Shown here in pieces: positions 8,626-16,829 of a stretch of DNA of 64,000 nt (position 1 is its first letter; every line of letters starts with the position of its first letter). Origin of the DNA: Natronomonas gomsonensis. GTDB lineage: Archaea > Halobacteriota > Halobacteria > Halobacteriales > Haloarculaceae. The position numbers were made by a program, and so were the translations under genes. The stretch lies in the NCBI RefSeq assembly GCF_024300825.1, contig NZ_CP101323.1, positions 3,286,001-3,350,000 of the forward strand, written 5' to 3'. The notes under the pieces are model-generated. The model saw nothing but the letters and a program-made list of their open reading frames with translations. It searched no databases and had not been told where the DNA came from.

Positions 8626-8919
8626 ATGAACCAAGGAACCACACAGGCCGGACGCACCGCCTCCGCTCCGCCCGCATCGGAACGTGTCACACGAACCCAA
8701 CGTGGGGACCTCGTGGTCACCATTCCGGCGCTGGCCGTACGGGTGCTGTCGGTACTCGCCGTGTTGGTCGCTGGTATCGCCGTTCCCGCCGCCGTCGTCG
8801 GCGTTCTCTCGGTCGTTGGGACGCCGCCGCTGGCGTTGCTCACCCTCCCCGCGTTGCTCGCCGTCGGCTTCGTCGCCCCCTTCGCGGCCGTAGGCGTCGC
8901 CGCCACGTTGCTCGGATAG
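8626..8919 (+). CDS. Small two-helix membrane protein, unknown function
   Basis: A 97-residue protein with a polar, Thr-rich N-terminus (about 30 residues) and two hydrophobic segments, about residues 30-62 and 68-96, built mostly of Ala, Val and Leu. I recognise no family. It lies just after the ArsR-type regulator on the same strand with its own AT-rich promoter, so it could be that regulator's target, but nothing here shows this. Confidence 0.7.
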   Translation: MNQGTTQAGRTASAPPASERVTRTQRGDLVVTIPALAVRVLSVLAVLVAGIAVPAAVVGVLSVVGTPPLALLTLPALLAVGFVAPFAAVGVAATLLG

Positions 8920-8996
8920 CCGTCCCGACGCTCGGCCCTCCAACGGCCTCCGTCGGTAACCGACCGTTTTTGCTCCTCGCGACCCCACGTTCGGTC

Positions 8997-9965
8997 GTGC
9001 GGGAGTACCCCTTCGAACTCGCGGTGTGTGCCGCCGTCGAATCCGAAAGCGACGGCCTCATCGCCCGACAACTCGGCACGCACACGCGCATCGTCGACGC
9101 CGTCGAAATCCGTCCGGGCCCCGAGTTCGAGGACCGTATCGCCATCACCGCCGAGTCGATTCCCGACCTCGCCATCGAGAGCGACGTTGGCGCGGGGCGA
9201 GCCCGCTACTGGAAGGACGCCATCGACGCCGCTCCCGACCGCGCCAGGGGGGCCGTCGACCGAGCGATTGAAATCGGTTTCTTCGAGGCCGAGCGCCGCA
9301 ACGGCCGCCGATACGTCCGACAGACGGCGCGATACCCCGACTGGGTCGGCGGACTGCGGGCTTTCGAGAACAAACCCGACCTCGGCCGTCCCGGTGACCT
9401 CGAACTCCAGTTGCGGAAGGACGTCTCGCTCGCGCTGTTCGACGAAGTCATCCTCGTCACCGAATCCTACGTCACGGGCGCACACCTCAATCGCATCCCC
9501 GACTCCGTCGGCGTGTGGCGCTTCGACGCCGAAGCGGGTGATATCGAGGTGGTCCGGGAGGCCACGCCGCTGCCGACCGACGAACCGGGAATCGCCGTCC
9601 TCGATGAGTCGCCGGCCCGGGTCGATATCGAACCCGTCACCGCCGCCGAGAAGGCTCGCCTCCGCCGACGAATCGCGGAACGCGCCTACGGAAAGGGCTG
9701 GCGTCCAGGGACGCTTCCGGCCTGTAGCCAAGCCGACGCGCGTGGCCCGCCGTTCCGGACGGACGATGCGCTTCCCTACTGCGAGTGGAAGGGTCGACTG
9801 GTCGACCCTTCCCGGGAGTGCGGCGCCGAATGCGGCGGGTACGACCCCGCCGACCCACCGGACGCCGACGGCGAGGCGGCACGCGAACGTCACACGCCGT
9901 GGACCGCCGACCCGGCGGGAACTGACCGAAAACAGACGGGATTGGACCGCTTCTCCAGGACGTAA
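8997..9965 (+). CDS. DUF5787-like protein, possible nuclease fold
   Basis: A 322-residue haloarchaeal protein that I associate with DUF5787. The start is GTG at 8997 (VREYPFELAVCAAVE), with a cgtttttgc box about 27 bases upstream. The middle reads FENKPDLGRPGDLELQLRKD, then ALFDEVILVTESY, which resembles the ENK/EVK core of PD-(D/E)xK nucleases. Four cysteines near residues 240-280 (PAC, PYCEW, REC, AEC) could hold a metal or Fe-S cluster, as in Cas4- or AddB-type nucleases. A nuclease role is my inference and not established. Confidence 0.7.
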   Translation: MREYPFELAVCAAVESESDGLIARQLGTHTRIVDAVEIRPGPEFEDRIAITAESIPDLAIESDVGAGRARYWKDAIDAAPDRARGAVDRAIEIGFFEAERRNGRRYVRQTARYPDWVGGLRAFENKPDLGRPGDLELQLRKDVSLALFDEVILVTESYVTGAHLNRIPDSVGVWRFDAEAGDIEVVREATPLPTDEPGIAVLDESPARVDIEPVTAAEKARLRRRIAERAYGKGWRPGTLPACSQADARGPPFRTDDALPYCEWKGRLVDPSRECGAECGGYDPADPPDADGEAARERHTPWTADPAGTDRKQTGLDRFSRT

Positions 9966-9970
9966 CGCGT

Positions 9971-10795
9971 CTACACCACGAACTGCTCGCCGTCCAGCGC
10001 CATATCGTCGTCGAAGGCGTCCTCGGCGGCGATGTAGTGTGAGAGGTGGACGAGACGGTACTCCTCGATGGAGAGGTCCTCGGCGAAGGCGCGTGCGCCC
10101 TCGATAGTCATGTGTTTCGTCCCGAAGGTCCGGGGGATACCGTTCTCGTCGGCGTGGTCGCCGCCGTAGGGGTGGTACTCGCAGTACGCGGCCGGAACGA
10201 TGCCGTCGACGAACAACAGGTCGGCGCCGGACAGCACTCCTCGGGAGCGCTCGGAGACGCCGTAGTTCGTATCCCCCGACAGCGACAGCACTGCGCCCGT
10301 CTCGGGGTCCTCGACGCGCAGGCCGTAACACACCAGCGGCGGGTGTTCGACGGGGACGAGGGTCACCTCGAACCCGCAAGTCTCGAACGGTTCGAACGGC
10401 GACTCCGGCGAGACGGTGACGGCGTCGAGGTAATCGTACTTCTCTTCGATGGTCTCGGCGACGCTCTCGCCGGTGACCGGGTCGGTCTCGTCGGCCGCGA
10501 ACACAGGCACGTCCTCCAGCAGACGGTAGGCGTTGCCCAGTCCGTCGAGGTGGTCGAAGTGGATGTGTGAGATACAGATGGCGTCGGGCAACGCGACGTC
10601 GTTGTCGAGGAACTGCTGGCGGAAGTCGGGGCTGGCGTCGACGAGCAGCGACTCGCCGGTGCGTTCGTTGTGGACGTGGACCGAAAACCGAGAGCGCTCG
10701 ACGCCCCGTTTTCGTGCCTCGGTGCAGGTGTCACACTCGCAGTTCGGCGTGGGCGTCCCCGTCGTATCGCCGGTTCCGAGCAGCGTGACTTCCAT
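9971..10795 (-). CDS. MBL-fold hydrolase, PhnP-like phosphodiesterase
   Basis: A 274-residue metallo-beta-lactamase-fold protein opening with LLGTGDTTGTPTPNCECDTC, typical of PhnP and related cyclic phosphodiesterases. The metal motif HIHFDHLDG lies near residue 79, and SGDTNYG, HMTIEGA and LSHYIAAED supply later metal ligands. PhnP cleaves 5-phosphoribosyl 1,2-cyclic phosphate, but the exact substrate cannot be read here. CxCxxC near residue 20 may bind structural zinc. Its ATG overlaps the stop of the AAA ATPase gene (TGATG), so the two are translationally coupled. Confidence 0.85.
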   Translation of the reverse strand: MEVTLLGTGDTTGTPTPNCECDTCTEARKRGVERSRFSVHVHNERTGESLLVDASPDFRQQFLDNDVALPDAICISHIHFDHLDGLGNAYRLLEDVPVFAADETDPVTGESVAETIEEKYDYLDAVTVSPESPFEPFETCGFEVTLVPVEHPPLVCYGLRVEDPETGAVLSLSGDTNYGVSERSRGVLSGADLLFVDGIVPAAYCEYHPYGGDHADENGIPRTFGTKHMTIEGARAFAEDLSIEEYRLVHLSHYIAAEDAFDDDMALDGEQFVV

Positions 10796-12114
10796 CAGTC
10801 GTGGTCGTGATCGTGGCTGGGACTATCCGAACCGCCCGCGACGAGCGCGTCCGCGTCGCCCTCTATCATGTCCATGTTCTTGAGGTTGTCACGCTCTTCG
10901 AAGTCCTCGATGGCGTCCAGGAGGTCCTCTTGGGTGAGCGTCGTCCGGTTTTCGGTGAGGGCATCGAGGACGGCCTCACGCAGGACGAGTCGAAGGTCGC
11001 TCCCAGTCAGCCCCTCCGTCGCCTCGGCGAGTTCGTCGGGGTTGAAGTCGTCGACATCCATCCGCCGGGTGACGATGCGGAGGATGTCCGCACGCATTCC
11101 CTGGTCGGGTTTCGGGAAGTTGACAATTTCGTCGAAGCGGCGCCACGCCGCGGCGTCGAGTTGGTCGGGGTGGTTCGTCGCGCCGATGAGGAGCACGTCG
11201 TCTTGAATCAACGAGATTTCGTCGATGCTCTTCAGCAGCGTGTTGACGGCGCGCTTGATGGCGGCGTGTTCGTCCGACGAGCGTGTCTTCGCGACGAAGT
11301 CGAACTCGTCCATGAAGAGGATACACGGCGAAAGCCGCTTTGCGACCTCGAAGGTCTTGTCGACGTTCTTGGCCGTCTCGCCGAGGTACTGACTCGTTAT
11401 CATCGAGAGTTTCACTTCGACGAACGGCAAATCGAGGTCCTGTGCGAGCGCGCGGGCGACGGAGGTCTTCCCTGTTCCGGGCGGGCCGACAAAGAGGAGT
11501 TTCCCGATTTCACGCAGGCCGATTTCCGCGAGGTAATCGCGGTGTTCGATGGCCTTGACCACCTTGTGAATCTCGTTTTCCTGGTCGGCTGTGAGGACGA
11601 GGTCGTCGAGGGTCATCTCGATTTCCTCGGGGGCGCGCACGTCCACGAGGTCGAGCATCTCCTCTTCGTCCTCGTCGAACATCTCCTCCAACAGTGAGTC
11701 TATCCACACCCGGTCGGCGTGGATTGGTCGGTTCTGCTCGCGGGCGGCCTCGTAGTCGACGCCCAACTCCTCGCCGAAGGCGTAAGCGAGCGTCGGATTG
11801 CCGAGCAGTTGTTCCTCGGAGAGGCGCTCTTTGAGCCACGATTCGGCCATCCCGCGGTCGGTGAACTCTATCTTCCCGGAGAAGTCGTCACGGTCGGTGA
11901 ACATCAGCCCCGAGACGGCCTCCCAGGGGCGTTCGACGCCGGTCGCCGCCGCCGCCGTGTTCGTCGTGGTCGTCAGCGGCCGTTCGACCTCGCCATCCTC
12001 CCAGAACACCCGACGATAGCGGGGTGGAAGGTCTCGCTCGTCGAGGTCGTGGTTCTCCGTGTAGATGGCCGCAGTCAACAGAAACTCGACTACATCGAGC
12101 TCGGGGCTGCTCAT
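10795..12114 (-). CDS. AAA-family ATPase, CDC48-like single module
   Basis: A 439-residue ATPase with one AAA module. Walker A is GPPGTGKTS near residue 209, Walker B is CILFMDEFDF, sensor 1 is LLIGATNHPDQLD, and a C-terminal helical lid follows. About 170 N-terminal residues (SSPELDVVEFLLTAAIY) are not a known N-domain. The C-terminus ends in a short Asp-His repeat. It could be an unfoldase or remodelling factor. The ATG at 12114 has a cttatac box 28-34 bases upstream. The stop overlaps the start of the PhnP-like gene. Confidence 0.85.
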   Translation of the reverse strand: MSSPELDVVEFLLTAAIYTENHDLDERDLPPRYRRVFWEDGEVERPLTTTTNTAAAATGVERPWEAVSGLMFTDRDDFSGKIEFTDRGMAESWLKERLSEEQLLGNPTLAYAFGEELGVDYEAAREQNRPIHADRVWIDSLLEEMFDEDEEEMLDLVDVRAPEEIEMTLDDLVLTADQENEIHKVVKAIEHRDYLAEIGLREIGKLLFVGPPGTGKTSVARALAQDLDLPFVEVKLSMITSQYLGETAKNVDKTFEVAKRLSPCILFMDEFDFVAKTRSSDEHAAIKRAVNTLLKSIDEISLIQDDVLLIGATNHPDQLDAAAWRRFDEIVNFPKPDQGMRADILRIVTRRMDVDDFNPDELAEATEGLTGSDLRLVLREAVLDALTENRTTLTQEDLLDAIEDFEERDNLKNMDMIEGDADALVAGGSDSPSHDHDHD

Positions 12115-12322
12115 TCCCCGAAACCTTACCGGGTCGGAAGTATAAGCCCGTCGAAAGGCGCTGATATGCGCCCACGGTTTCGGAACGGGCAATTCCGCCG
12201 CTCGCTGCCGGCGGTCACTCACGGACACCTTCGTTCTTTATAAATTACCTTCTCCACGAGGTTAACAGAATATGTCTACTGTCCCTAATGCGCTAACATG
12301 AGAAAAATGACCGAGTAGAAGC

Positions 12323-12328
12323 TTTAAC
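12323..12328 (+). promoter_or_regulatory. TATA-like box of the thiolase gene
   Basis: tttaac lies about 30 bases before the ATG at 12356, in an AT-rich stretch, and fits a short or absent leader. Confidence 0.45.
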
Positions 12329-12355
12329 GTGCGAGCAAAAATAATGAGGGTTCGT

Positions 12356-13510
12356 ATGAGTGCCAACACACCGGTCGTAGTCAAAGCGTATCGCACCCCG
12401 TTCGGGAAGGAAGACGGCGTCTTCTCCGAGGTCCGTCCGGAGGACCTCTCGATTCCGCTCATCAACCGCATCCTCGAGGAGACGGACCTCACCGGCGAGG
12501 ACGTCGACGACCTCCAGTGGGGCTGTGCCCAACAGCGCGAAGAGCAGGGCAACAACATGGCCCGCGTCATCGCGCTGATGTCCGAGTTGGGCGAGGACAC
12601 GCCCGCGACGACCATCAACCGCTGGTGTGCCTCCTCAGCGCAGGCGGTCATCTCCGCCGCGGACGCGATTCGGGCCGGCCAGCGTGACTGTATCATCGCC
12701 GGCGGCGTCGAGTCGATGTCCCGCGTGAAGATGGGCCAGAACAACGAGATTCACCCGGGCCTCAACGACCACCACAACATCGCCGCCCTGCAGATGGGCA
12801 TCACCGCCGAAACCGTCGCCGAGCGCTACGACGTGAGCCGCGAAGAACAGGACGAGTACGCCGCCCGCTCCCAGCAGCGCGCCGTCGCCGCCACCGAAGA
12901 GGGCCGCTTCGACGACGAAATCGTCCCCATCGAGGGCCACGACGACGAGGGCAACGAGATTCTCGTCGAGGAAGACGAGGGGCTCCGTCCCGGCACCACC
13001 GCGGAGAAACTCGCCGAACTGCCGACCGTCTTCCAGGCCGACGGCACCGTCACGCCCGGCAACGCCTCCCAGACGACCGACGGCGCCGCCGCGCTGTTGG
13101 TCACCTCCGAGGAGTTCGCCGAGGAACACGACTTCGAAATCCTCGCGGAAGTCGGCAACAACTCCGTCGCCGGCGTCGAACCCGAGGTCATGGGCATCGG
13201 CCCCATCCCGGCGTGTGAGGAACTGTTCGAGCGCTCCGGCACGACCGCCGACGACTACGACCTCGTCGAGTTGAACGAGGCATTCGCCTCCCAGTGTTAC
13301 TACTGCCAGCAGGAACTCGGCTTCGACGACGACATCTACAACGTCAACGGCGGCGCCATCGCCATCGGTCACCCCCTCGGTGCCACCGGTGCGCGGCTGC
13401 CCGTCACGCTCATCCACGAGATGCGCAAGCGCGACGACGCCGAACTCGGCCTCGCCACCGAATGCGTCGGCTTCGGGCAGGGCGCAGCCATCGAGTTCGA
13501 GCTTCGATAA
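12356..13510 (+). CDS. Thiolase, acetyl-CoA C-acyltransferase
   Basis: A 384-residue thiolase that forms or cleaves acetoacetyl-CoA and longer 3-ketoacyl-CoA. All catalytic residues are present: nucleophile Cys91 (RWCASS), the NEAF motif, His339 (GHPLG) and the second Cys370 (ECVGFGQG). The family's usual CIGGGQG is CVGFGQG here. No beta-oxidation partners lie next to it, although an acyl-CoA ligase and two thioesterases occur at 37-41.6 kb. It could serve beta-oxidation or supply the mevalonate pathway for lipids; the sequence does not decide. Confidence 0.93.
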   Translation: MSANTPVVVKAYRTPFGKEDGVFSEVRPEDLSIPLINRILEETDLTGEDVDDLQWGCAQQREEQGNNMARVIALMSELGEDTPATTINRWCASSAQAVISAADAIRAGQRDCIIAGGVESMSRVKMGQNNEIHPGLNDHHNIAALQMGITAETVAERYDVSREEQDEYAARSQQRAVAATEEGRFDDEIVPIEGHDDEGNEILVEEDEGLRPGTTAEKLAELPTVFQADGTVTPGNASQTTDGAAALLVTSEEFAEEHDFEILAEVGNNSVAGVEPEVMGIGPIPACEELFERSGTTADDYDLVELNEAFASQCYYCQQELGFDDDIYNVNGGAIAIGHPLGATGARLPVTLIHEMRKRDDAELGLATECVGFGQGAAIEFELR

Positions 13511-13635
13511 ACGCCGACCCCATCGAACGACTCACGCCTTTTTCCAGCGAAACCCGACTCAATAGCCGGTAGCATGGCCCTATCTGTCGTGTCGGTGAGC
13601 CTCGAAAACGCGTGCGGACTTCGCTATCGGAACCG

Positions 13636-14382
13636 TCACTCCGTATCGGTCGCCGCTTCCTCGACCTCCGGTTCCTCGTGTTGGATGACGAAGACCGGAC
13701 CGAGGAACTGCTTGGCGACCTGGTCTGCGGTCATCCCGAACAGGAAGGTCGTCACCGATGGGTCGGATTCGCCCATGACGATTGCGTCGTTGTCGTCGGC
13801 AGCATCGAGGATTAACTCCTGAGAGTCGTCTCCACGCGCGATTTGAGTCTCGATTAACTCCGGGGAGACGCCTTCTTCGGAGAGTCGAGTCGCGATTCCG
13901 TCCAGCAGCGTCTCGACGTCCTCGTCTGATTCGTCCGCTTCAGCGACGTGATACAGGGTCACGCGTATATCGAGCGGTGCGAACAGGCCCGAAACCAATT
14001 TGATGAATCGGTCGACACCGACGATTCCGCGGACCGCGACCAGAACGTTCTCGAGCGGCCTCGTCGCGTTCGGAATGAGGGTCGCGAGACAGTCGTGTTC
14101 GTCCGTCATCCGGTCGATTGTCGCCTGTCCGTCGTGGGTAAACACGACCCGTGATTCGACTGTCGCTCCCGCGTGTTCGAGTATCGCCGTGAAATCCTCG
14201 AGACGGCGAATGGCCTGGTCTTCGAACTGCTGGCGCGCCTGGTCGGTGGCGGTCTGTTCCGGCACGACGTGGTAGCCGAGCAGGACGACGTGGGCGTTCG
14301 TCAGGAGTTCGGGAACGCCCTCCGGAATCGATTCCCCTTCGAGAACGCTGACCGGGAGCAGGATGGTTGGTCTGTCTTCCAT
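13636..14382 (-). CDS. Tandem universal stress protein
   Basis: A 248-residue protein made of two UspA-like halves. The first (about residues 5-110) is divergent. The second (about 110-240; VLVAVRGIVGVDRFIKL, then DAIVMGESD with GMTADQVAKQ) keeps most of the UspA nucleotide-binding loop layout. Such tandem proteins are common in haloarchaea and may bind ATP. The C-terminus is acidic. It stands alone on the minus strand with no obvious partner. Confidence 0.85.
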   Translation of the reverse strand: MEDRPTILLPVSVLEGESIPEGVPELLTNAHVVLLGYHVVPEQTATDQARQQFEDQAIRRLEDFTAILEHAGATVESRVVFTHDGQATIDRMTDEHDCLATLIPNATRPLENVLVAVRGIVGVDRFIKLVSGLFAPLDIRVTLYHVAEADESDEDVETLLDGIATRLSEEGVSPELIETQIARGDDSQELILDAADDNDAIVMGESDPSVTTFLFGMTADQVAKQFLGPVFVIQHEEPEVEEAATDTE

Positions 14383-14495
14383 TGTCTGAACGCCCCGTCG
14401 AATCCGATGGGACTGACTTAGATGTCAGATGCGCTCCGGTGATAAAGCCAGCGTGCGTTCGGTCGCGCCTCGGGGCCGTTCGCTCTCGTCGTCTC

Positions 14496-14858
14496 TCAGG
14501 GCAGTTTGAGGTATCCGTTGCCGTGCCACTGCAATCGCGTCACTTCGGCGACCCCGGAGTCGACGGTTTCGACGCCCTCTGCCAGCTCCTCCGTCGAAAC
14601 ACCGAGTCGCTCCAGCGAGTTGGAACAGGCGAGAATCCGGACGCCGGAATCGGCGAGTCGGGAGAGGCGGTCGGCGTCCGGTTCGTCCGCCTGCAGGAAT
14701 CGGGTCGCGTCGCCGTTGACGACGATGGTTATCAGATTCGGTTCGATTGGCACGCTCTCGTCGCTGTGGAGGTTCGTGACGTTTCGGAGCGCCTGCTGCC
14801 AGTCGTTGGCGTCGGGACTCGTGATGTGGACGACGACGCCATCGATGTGGCCGCTCAT
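14496..14858 (-). CDS. DsrE-family protein
   Basis: A 120-residue single-domain DsrE-like protein (VVVHITSPDANDWQQALRNV, then LITIVVNGDATRFLQ, then RILACSNSLERLGVS). The one cysteine, in LACSNSL near residue 79, sits where sulfur-relay DsrE proteins carry their persulfide cysteine. A role in sulfur transfer is plausible but unproven. No dsr, tus or sulfur-carrier gene is adjacent. Confidence 0.8.
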   Translation of the reverse strand: MSGHIDGVVVHITSPDANDWQQALRNVTNLHSDESVPIEPNLITIVVNGDATRFLQADEPDADRLSRLADSGVRILACSNSLERLGVSTEELAEGVETVDSGVAEVTRLQWHGNGYLKLP

Positions 14859-14917
14859 GGCCGTGTTTCGTTCGACTGGGGGATAAAGTCCGCCCCGGTT
14901 CGACCGCCGACGCTCAC

Positions 14918-15505
14918 CTACAGTTCGCCTTTCGTGCTCGGCGTGTCGCTGCGGCGCTCGTCGATTCGCATCGCATCGTCGAGCGTCCGCGCGAGGGCCT
15001 TGAACAGTGCCTCGATTTCGTGGTGGGCGTTCTCTCCCGACACCGACGCATGCAGCGTCAGGCCGGCGTTCAGCGCCAGCGACTCGACGAAGTGCCGCGC
15101 CATGTCGCTGGTAAAATCGCCAACCGAAGGCTGGCTGAACTCCCCGTCGAAGTAGAACCGCGGCCGCCCCGACACGTCGATGACGACCTCGGCGACGGCC
15201 TCGTCGAGCGGCACCTTCCGGTCGGCGTAGCGGACGATGCCGCGTTTGTCGCCCAGCGCCTCCTCGAAGGCCGCACCGAGGGTGATGGCCACGTCCTCGA
15301 CGGTGTGGTGGTCGTCGATAGCGAGGTCGCCGTCACACCGGACGGTTACATCGAAGAGGCCGTGTTTCGCCAACGCCTCCAGCATGTGGTCGAAGAATCC
15401 GACGCCGGTTTCGACGGTGGCGTCGCCGTCGCCGTCGAGGTCCAGCGTCACCTCGATGTCCGTTTCGGCGGTTTCGCGGGTTCGTGCTGCCGTCCGGTCT
15501 GTCAT
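14918..15505 (-). CDS. hisB: Imidazoleglycerol-phosphate dehydratase
   Basis: Sixth-step enzyme of histidine synthesis, 195 residues, monofunctional as in other archaea. It shows [17 protein letters not shown] near residue 36, the [11 protein letters not shown] metal motif near residue 64, and the later [16 protein letters not shown]. The Mn-binding histidines are intact. hisA lies 520 bases upstream on the same strand, with two small plus-strand genes between, so the his genes here are scattered rather than one tight operon. Confidence 0.96.
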   Translation of the reverse strand: MTDRTAARTRETAETDIEVTLDLDGDGDATVETGVGFFDHMLEALAKHGLFDVTVRCDGDLAIDDHHTVEDVAITLGAAFEEALGDKRGIVRYADRKVPLDEAVAEVVIDVSGRPRFYFDGEFSQPSVGDFTSDMARHFVESLALNAGLTLHASVSGENAHHEIEALFKALARTLDDAMRIDERRSDTPSTKGEL

Positions 15506-15550
15506 GTGCGGTAGTTCTCGCGCTTGCTTAAGGTGATTGCGGCGACGTGA

Positions 15551-15560
15551 TTTTTATATA
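15551..15560 (+). promoter_or_regulatory. TATA-like box of a tiny membrane protein gene
   Basis: tttttatata lies about 24-28 bases before the ATG at 15580. This clear promoter is the main support for the short gene that follows. Confidence 0.5.
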
Positions 15561-15579
15561 TGGATGCCGAACTGTCAGT

Positions 15580-15753
15580 ATGCTCGAACTGCTCGGATTG
15601 GCGTGGTCGGCGTGGAAACTCAGCGTCAAGCGGGTGGGGCCACTCGGCGCGGCGGTGGTCGCGCTCCTCGTGGTCGTCGGGTTCGTCTTCCTTCGTGATT
15701 ACCTCGTCGAGAACTACCCCCGTCTCGGAAAGGCCGTCGACGACGCGGTGTAG
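15580..15753 (+). CDS. 57-residue single-pass membrane protein
   Basis: A short protein (MLELLGLAWSAWKLS) with a basic turn (KRVG) and one strong membrane helix at about residues 23-39 (GAAVVALLVVVGFVFL). The tail is amphipathic (VENYPRLGKAVDDAV). A good TATA-like box stands at leaderless distance, and codon use looks like the neighbouring genes, so I accept it as real. No family is recognised. It lies between hisB and hisA on the opposite strand. Confidence 0.6.
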   Translation: MLELLGLAWSAWKLSVKRVGPLGAAVVALLVVVGFVFLRDYLVENYPRLGKAVDDAV

Positions 15754-15848
15754 GGGGTGTGTTGGCGTCGAACCGCCGTCGTCGTGCGGATGCGTGACGG
15801 CTGTCTGACTGAACGTTTTGACCCCTCGGCGACAACGTCGGGCGTTGT

Positions 15849-15989
15849 ATGAGCGCGCGAAACCTGCTCCCCGTCGCCGCGGCGCTGGCCGAACCCGTCG
15901 CGCCACAGCTCCCGGCGACGACCAAAGCGGGACTGCTCGCACGCGCGGCGGCGCTGTACCGTCGGGTTCGGGCGAGGGTTCGCCGATAG
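15849..15989 (+). CDS. Possible 46-residue basic peptide
   Basis: The frame opens MSARNLLPVAAALAEPV and ends in an Arg-rich stretch (YRRVRARVRR). It is very short and its net positive charge is unusual among these acidic proteomes. Its weak support is the ATG placement and frame length in a gap otherwise without a gene. It could be a small membrane-associated or nucleic-acid-binding peptide, or nothing at all. Confidence 0.3.
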   Translation: MSARNLLPVAAALAEPVAPQLPATTKAGLLARAAALYRRVRARVRR

Positions 15990-16022
15990 GACGGCGTCCG
16001 CCCCGGCGACCAGCGACGGCGC

Positions 16023-16742
16023 CTACACCGACTCCATCGCTTCTTCGAGCGTGAACCGACCCTCGTAGAGCGCTGTTCCGACGACGACCGCCGCTGCACC
16101 GGCATCCTTCAGCGCACGCACGTCCTCAAGCGTCGAGACGCCGCCGCTGGCGACGACAGGGATGTCGACCGCGTCGACGACCGCCTCGACCGGTTCACGT
16201 CGGATTCCCTCCAGTTGCCCCTCGACGTCCACGTCGGTAAAGAGGATGGTACCGGCGCCCTCGTCCTCGTAGCGCGCGGCGGCTTCGGCCGGGTCCAACC
16301 CCGTCCCCTCGGTCCATCCCGAGACGACGACCTCGCCGTCTTTCGCGTCGAGGCTCACCATCACGCTGCCGGGGAAGTCCTCGCTTATGGCGCCGACGAT
16401 GGCGGGGTTCTCGACGGCCGCGGTCCCGAGGATGACGCGGTCGACGCCCAACTCTAGGAGCGAACAGGCGTCGTGGGCGGTCCGGATACCGCCGCCCAAC
16501 TGGACGTCTACGTCGACGGCGTCGAGAATCGCCTCGACCGCGGGGGCGTTCTCGCGGTCGCCCTCGAAGGCACCGTCGAGGTCGACGAGATGCAGCGTCT
16601 CCGCGCCGGCGTCGACCCACCGCTCGGCCGCCTCGACGGGGTCGCCGTAGGTCCTGCCGGTGCCGCGTTCGCCACCGACCAACTGGACGACCTGTCCGTC
16701 CTGCATGTCGACCGCAGGGATGATCTCGAACTCCGGAAACAT
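16023..16742 (-). CDS. hisA: HisA isomerase of histidine synthesis
   Basis: The ProFAR isomerase (fourth step), a TIM barrel of 239 residues. It opens EIIPAVDMQDGQVVQLVGGE, with the catalytic Asp near residue 9. The phosphate loops LGGGIRT and VASGGVSTLED are intact, as is FTDVDVEGQL, which carries the second catalytic Asp. Conserved Ala-rich helices run through AAERWVDAGAETLHLVDLDGA. It is divergent from the PiT transporter gene. Confidence 0.95.
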   Translation of the reverse strand: MFPEFEIIPAVDMQDGQVVQLVGGERGTGRTYGDPVEAAERWVDAGAETLHLVDLDGAFEGDRENAPAVEAILDAVDVDVQLGGGIRTAHDACSLLELGVDRVILGTAAVENPAIVGAISEDFPGSVMVSLDAKDGEVVVSGWTEGTGLDPAEAAARYEDEGAGTILFTDVDVEGQLEGIRREPVEAVVDAVDIPVVASGGVSTLEDVRALKDAGAAAVVVGTALYEGRFTLEEAMESV

Positions 16743-16829
16743 ACGTCTTCAACCGGTGGGGGCGGCCAAAAACCTGCCCGTTGGAACGCGAGCGTGGCGC
16801 TTATTTGTCGACCAATCCACCAATCCCGT

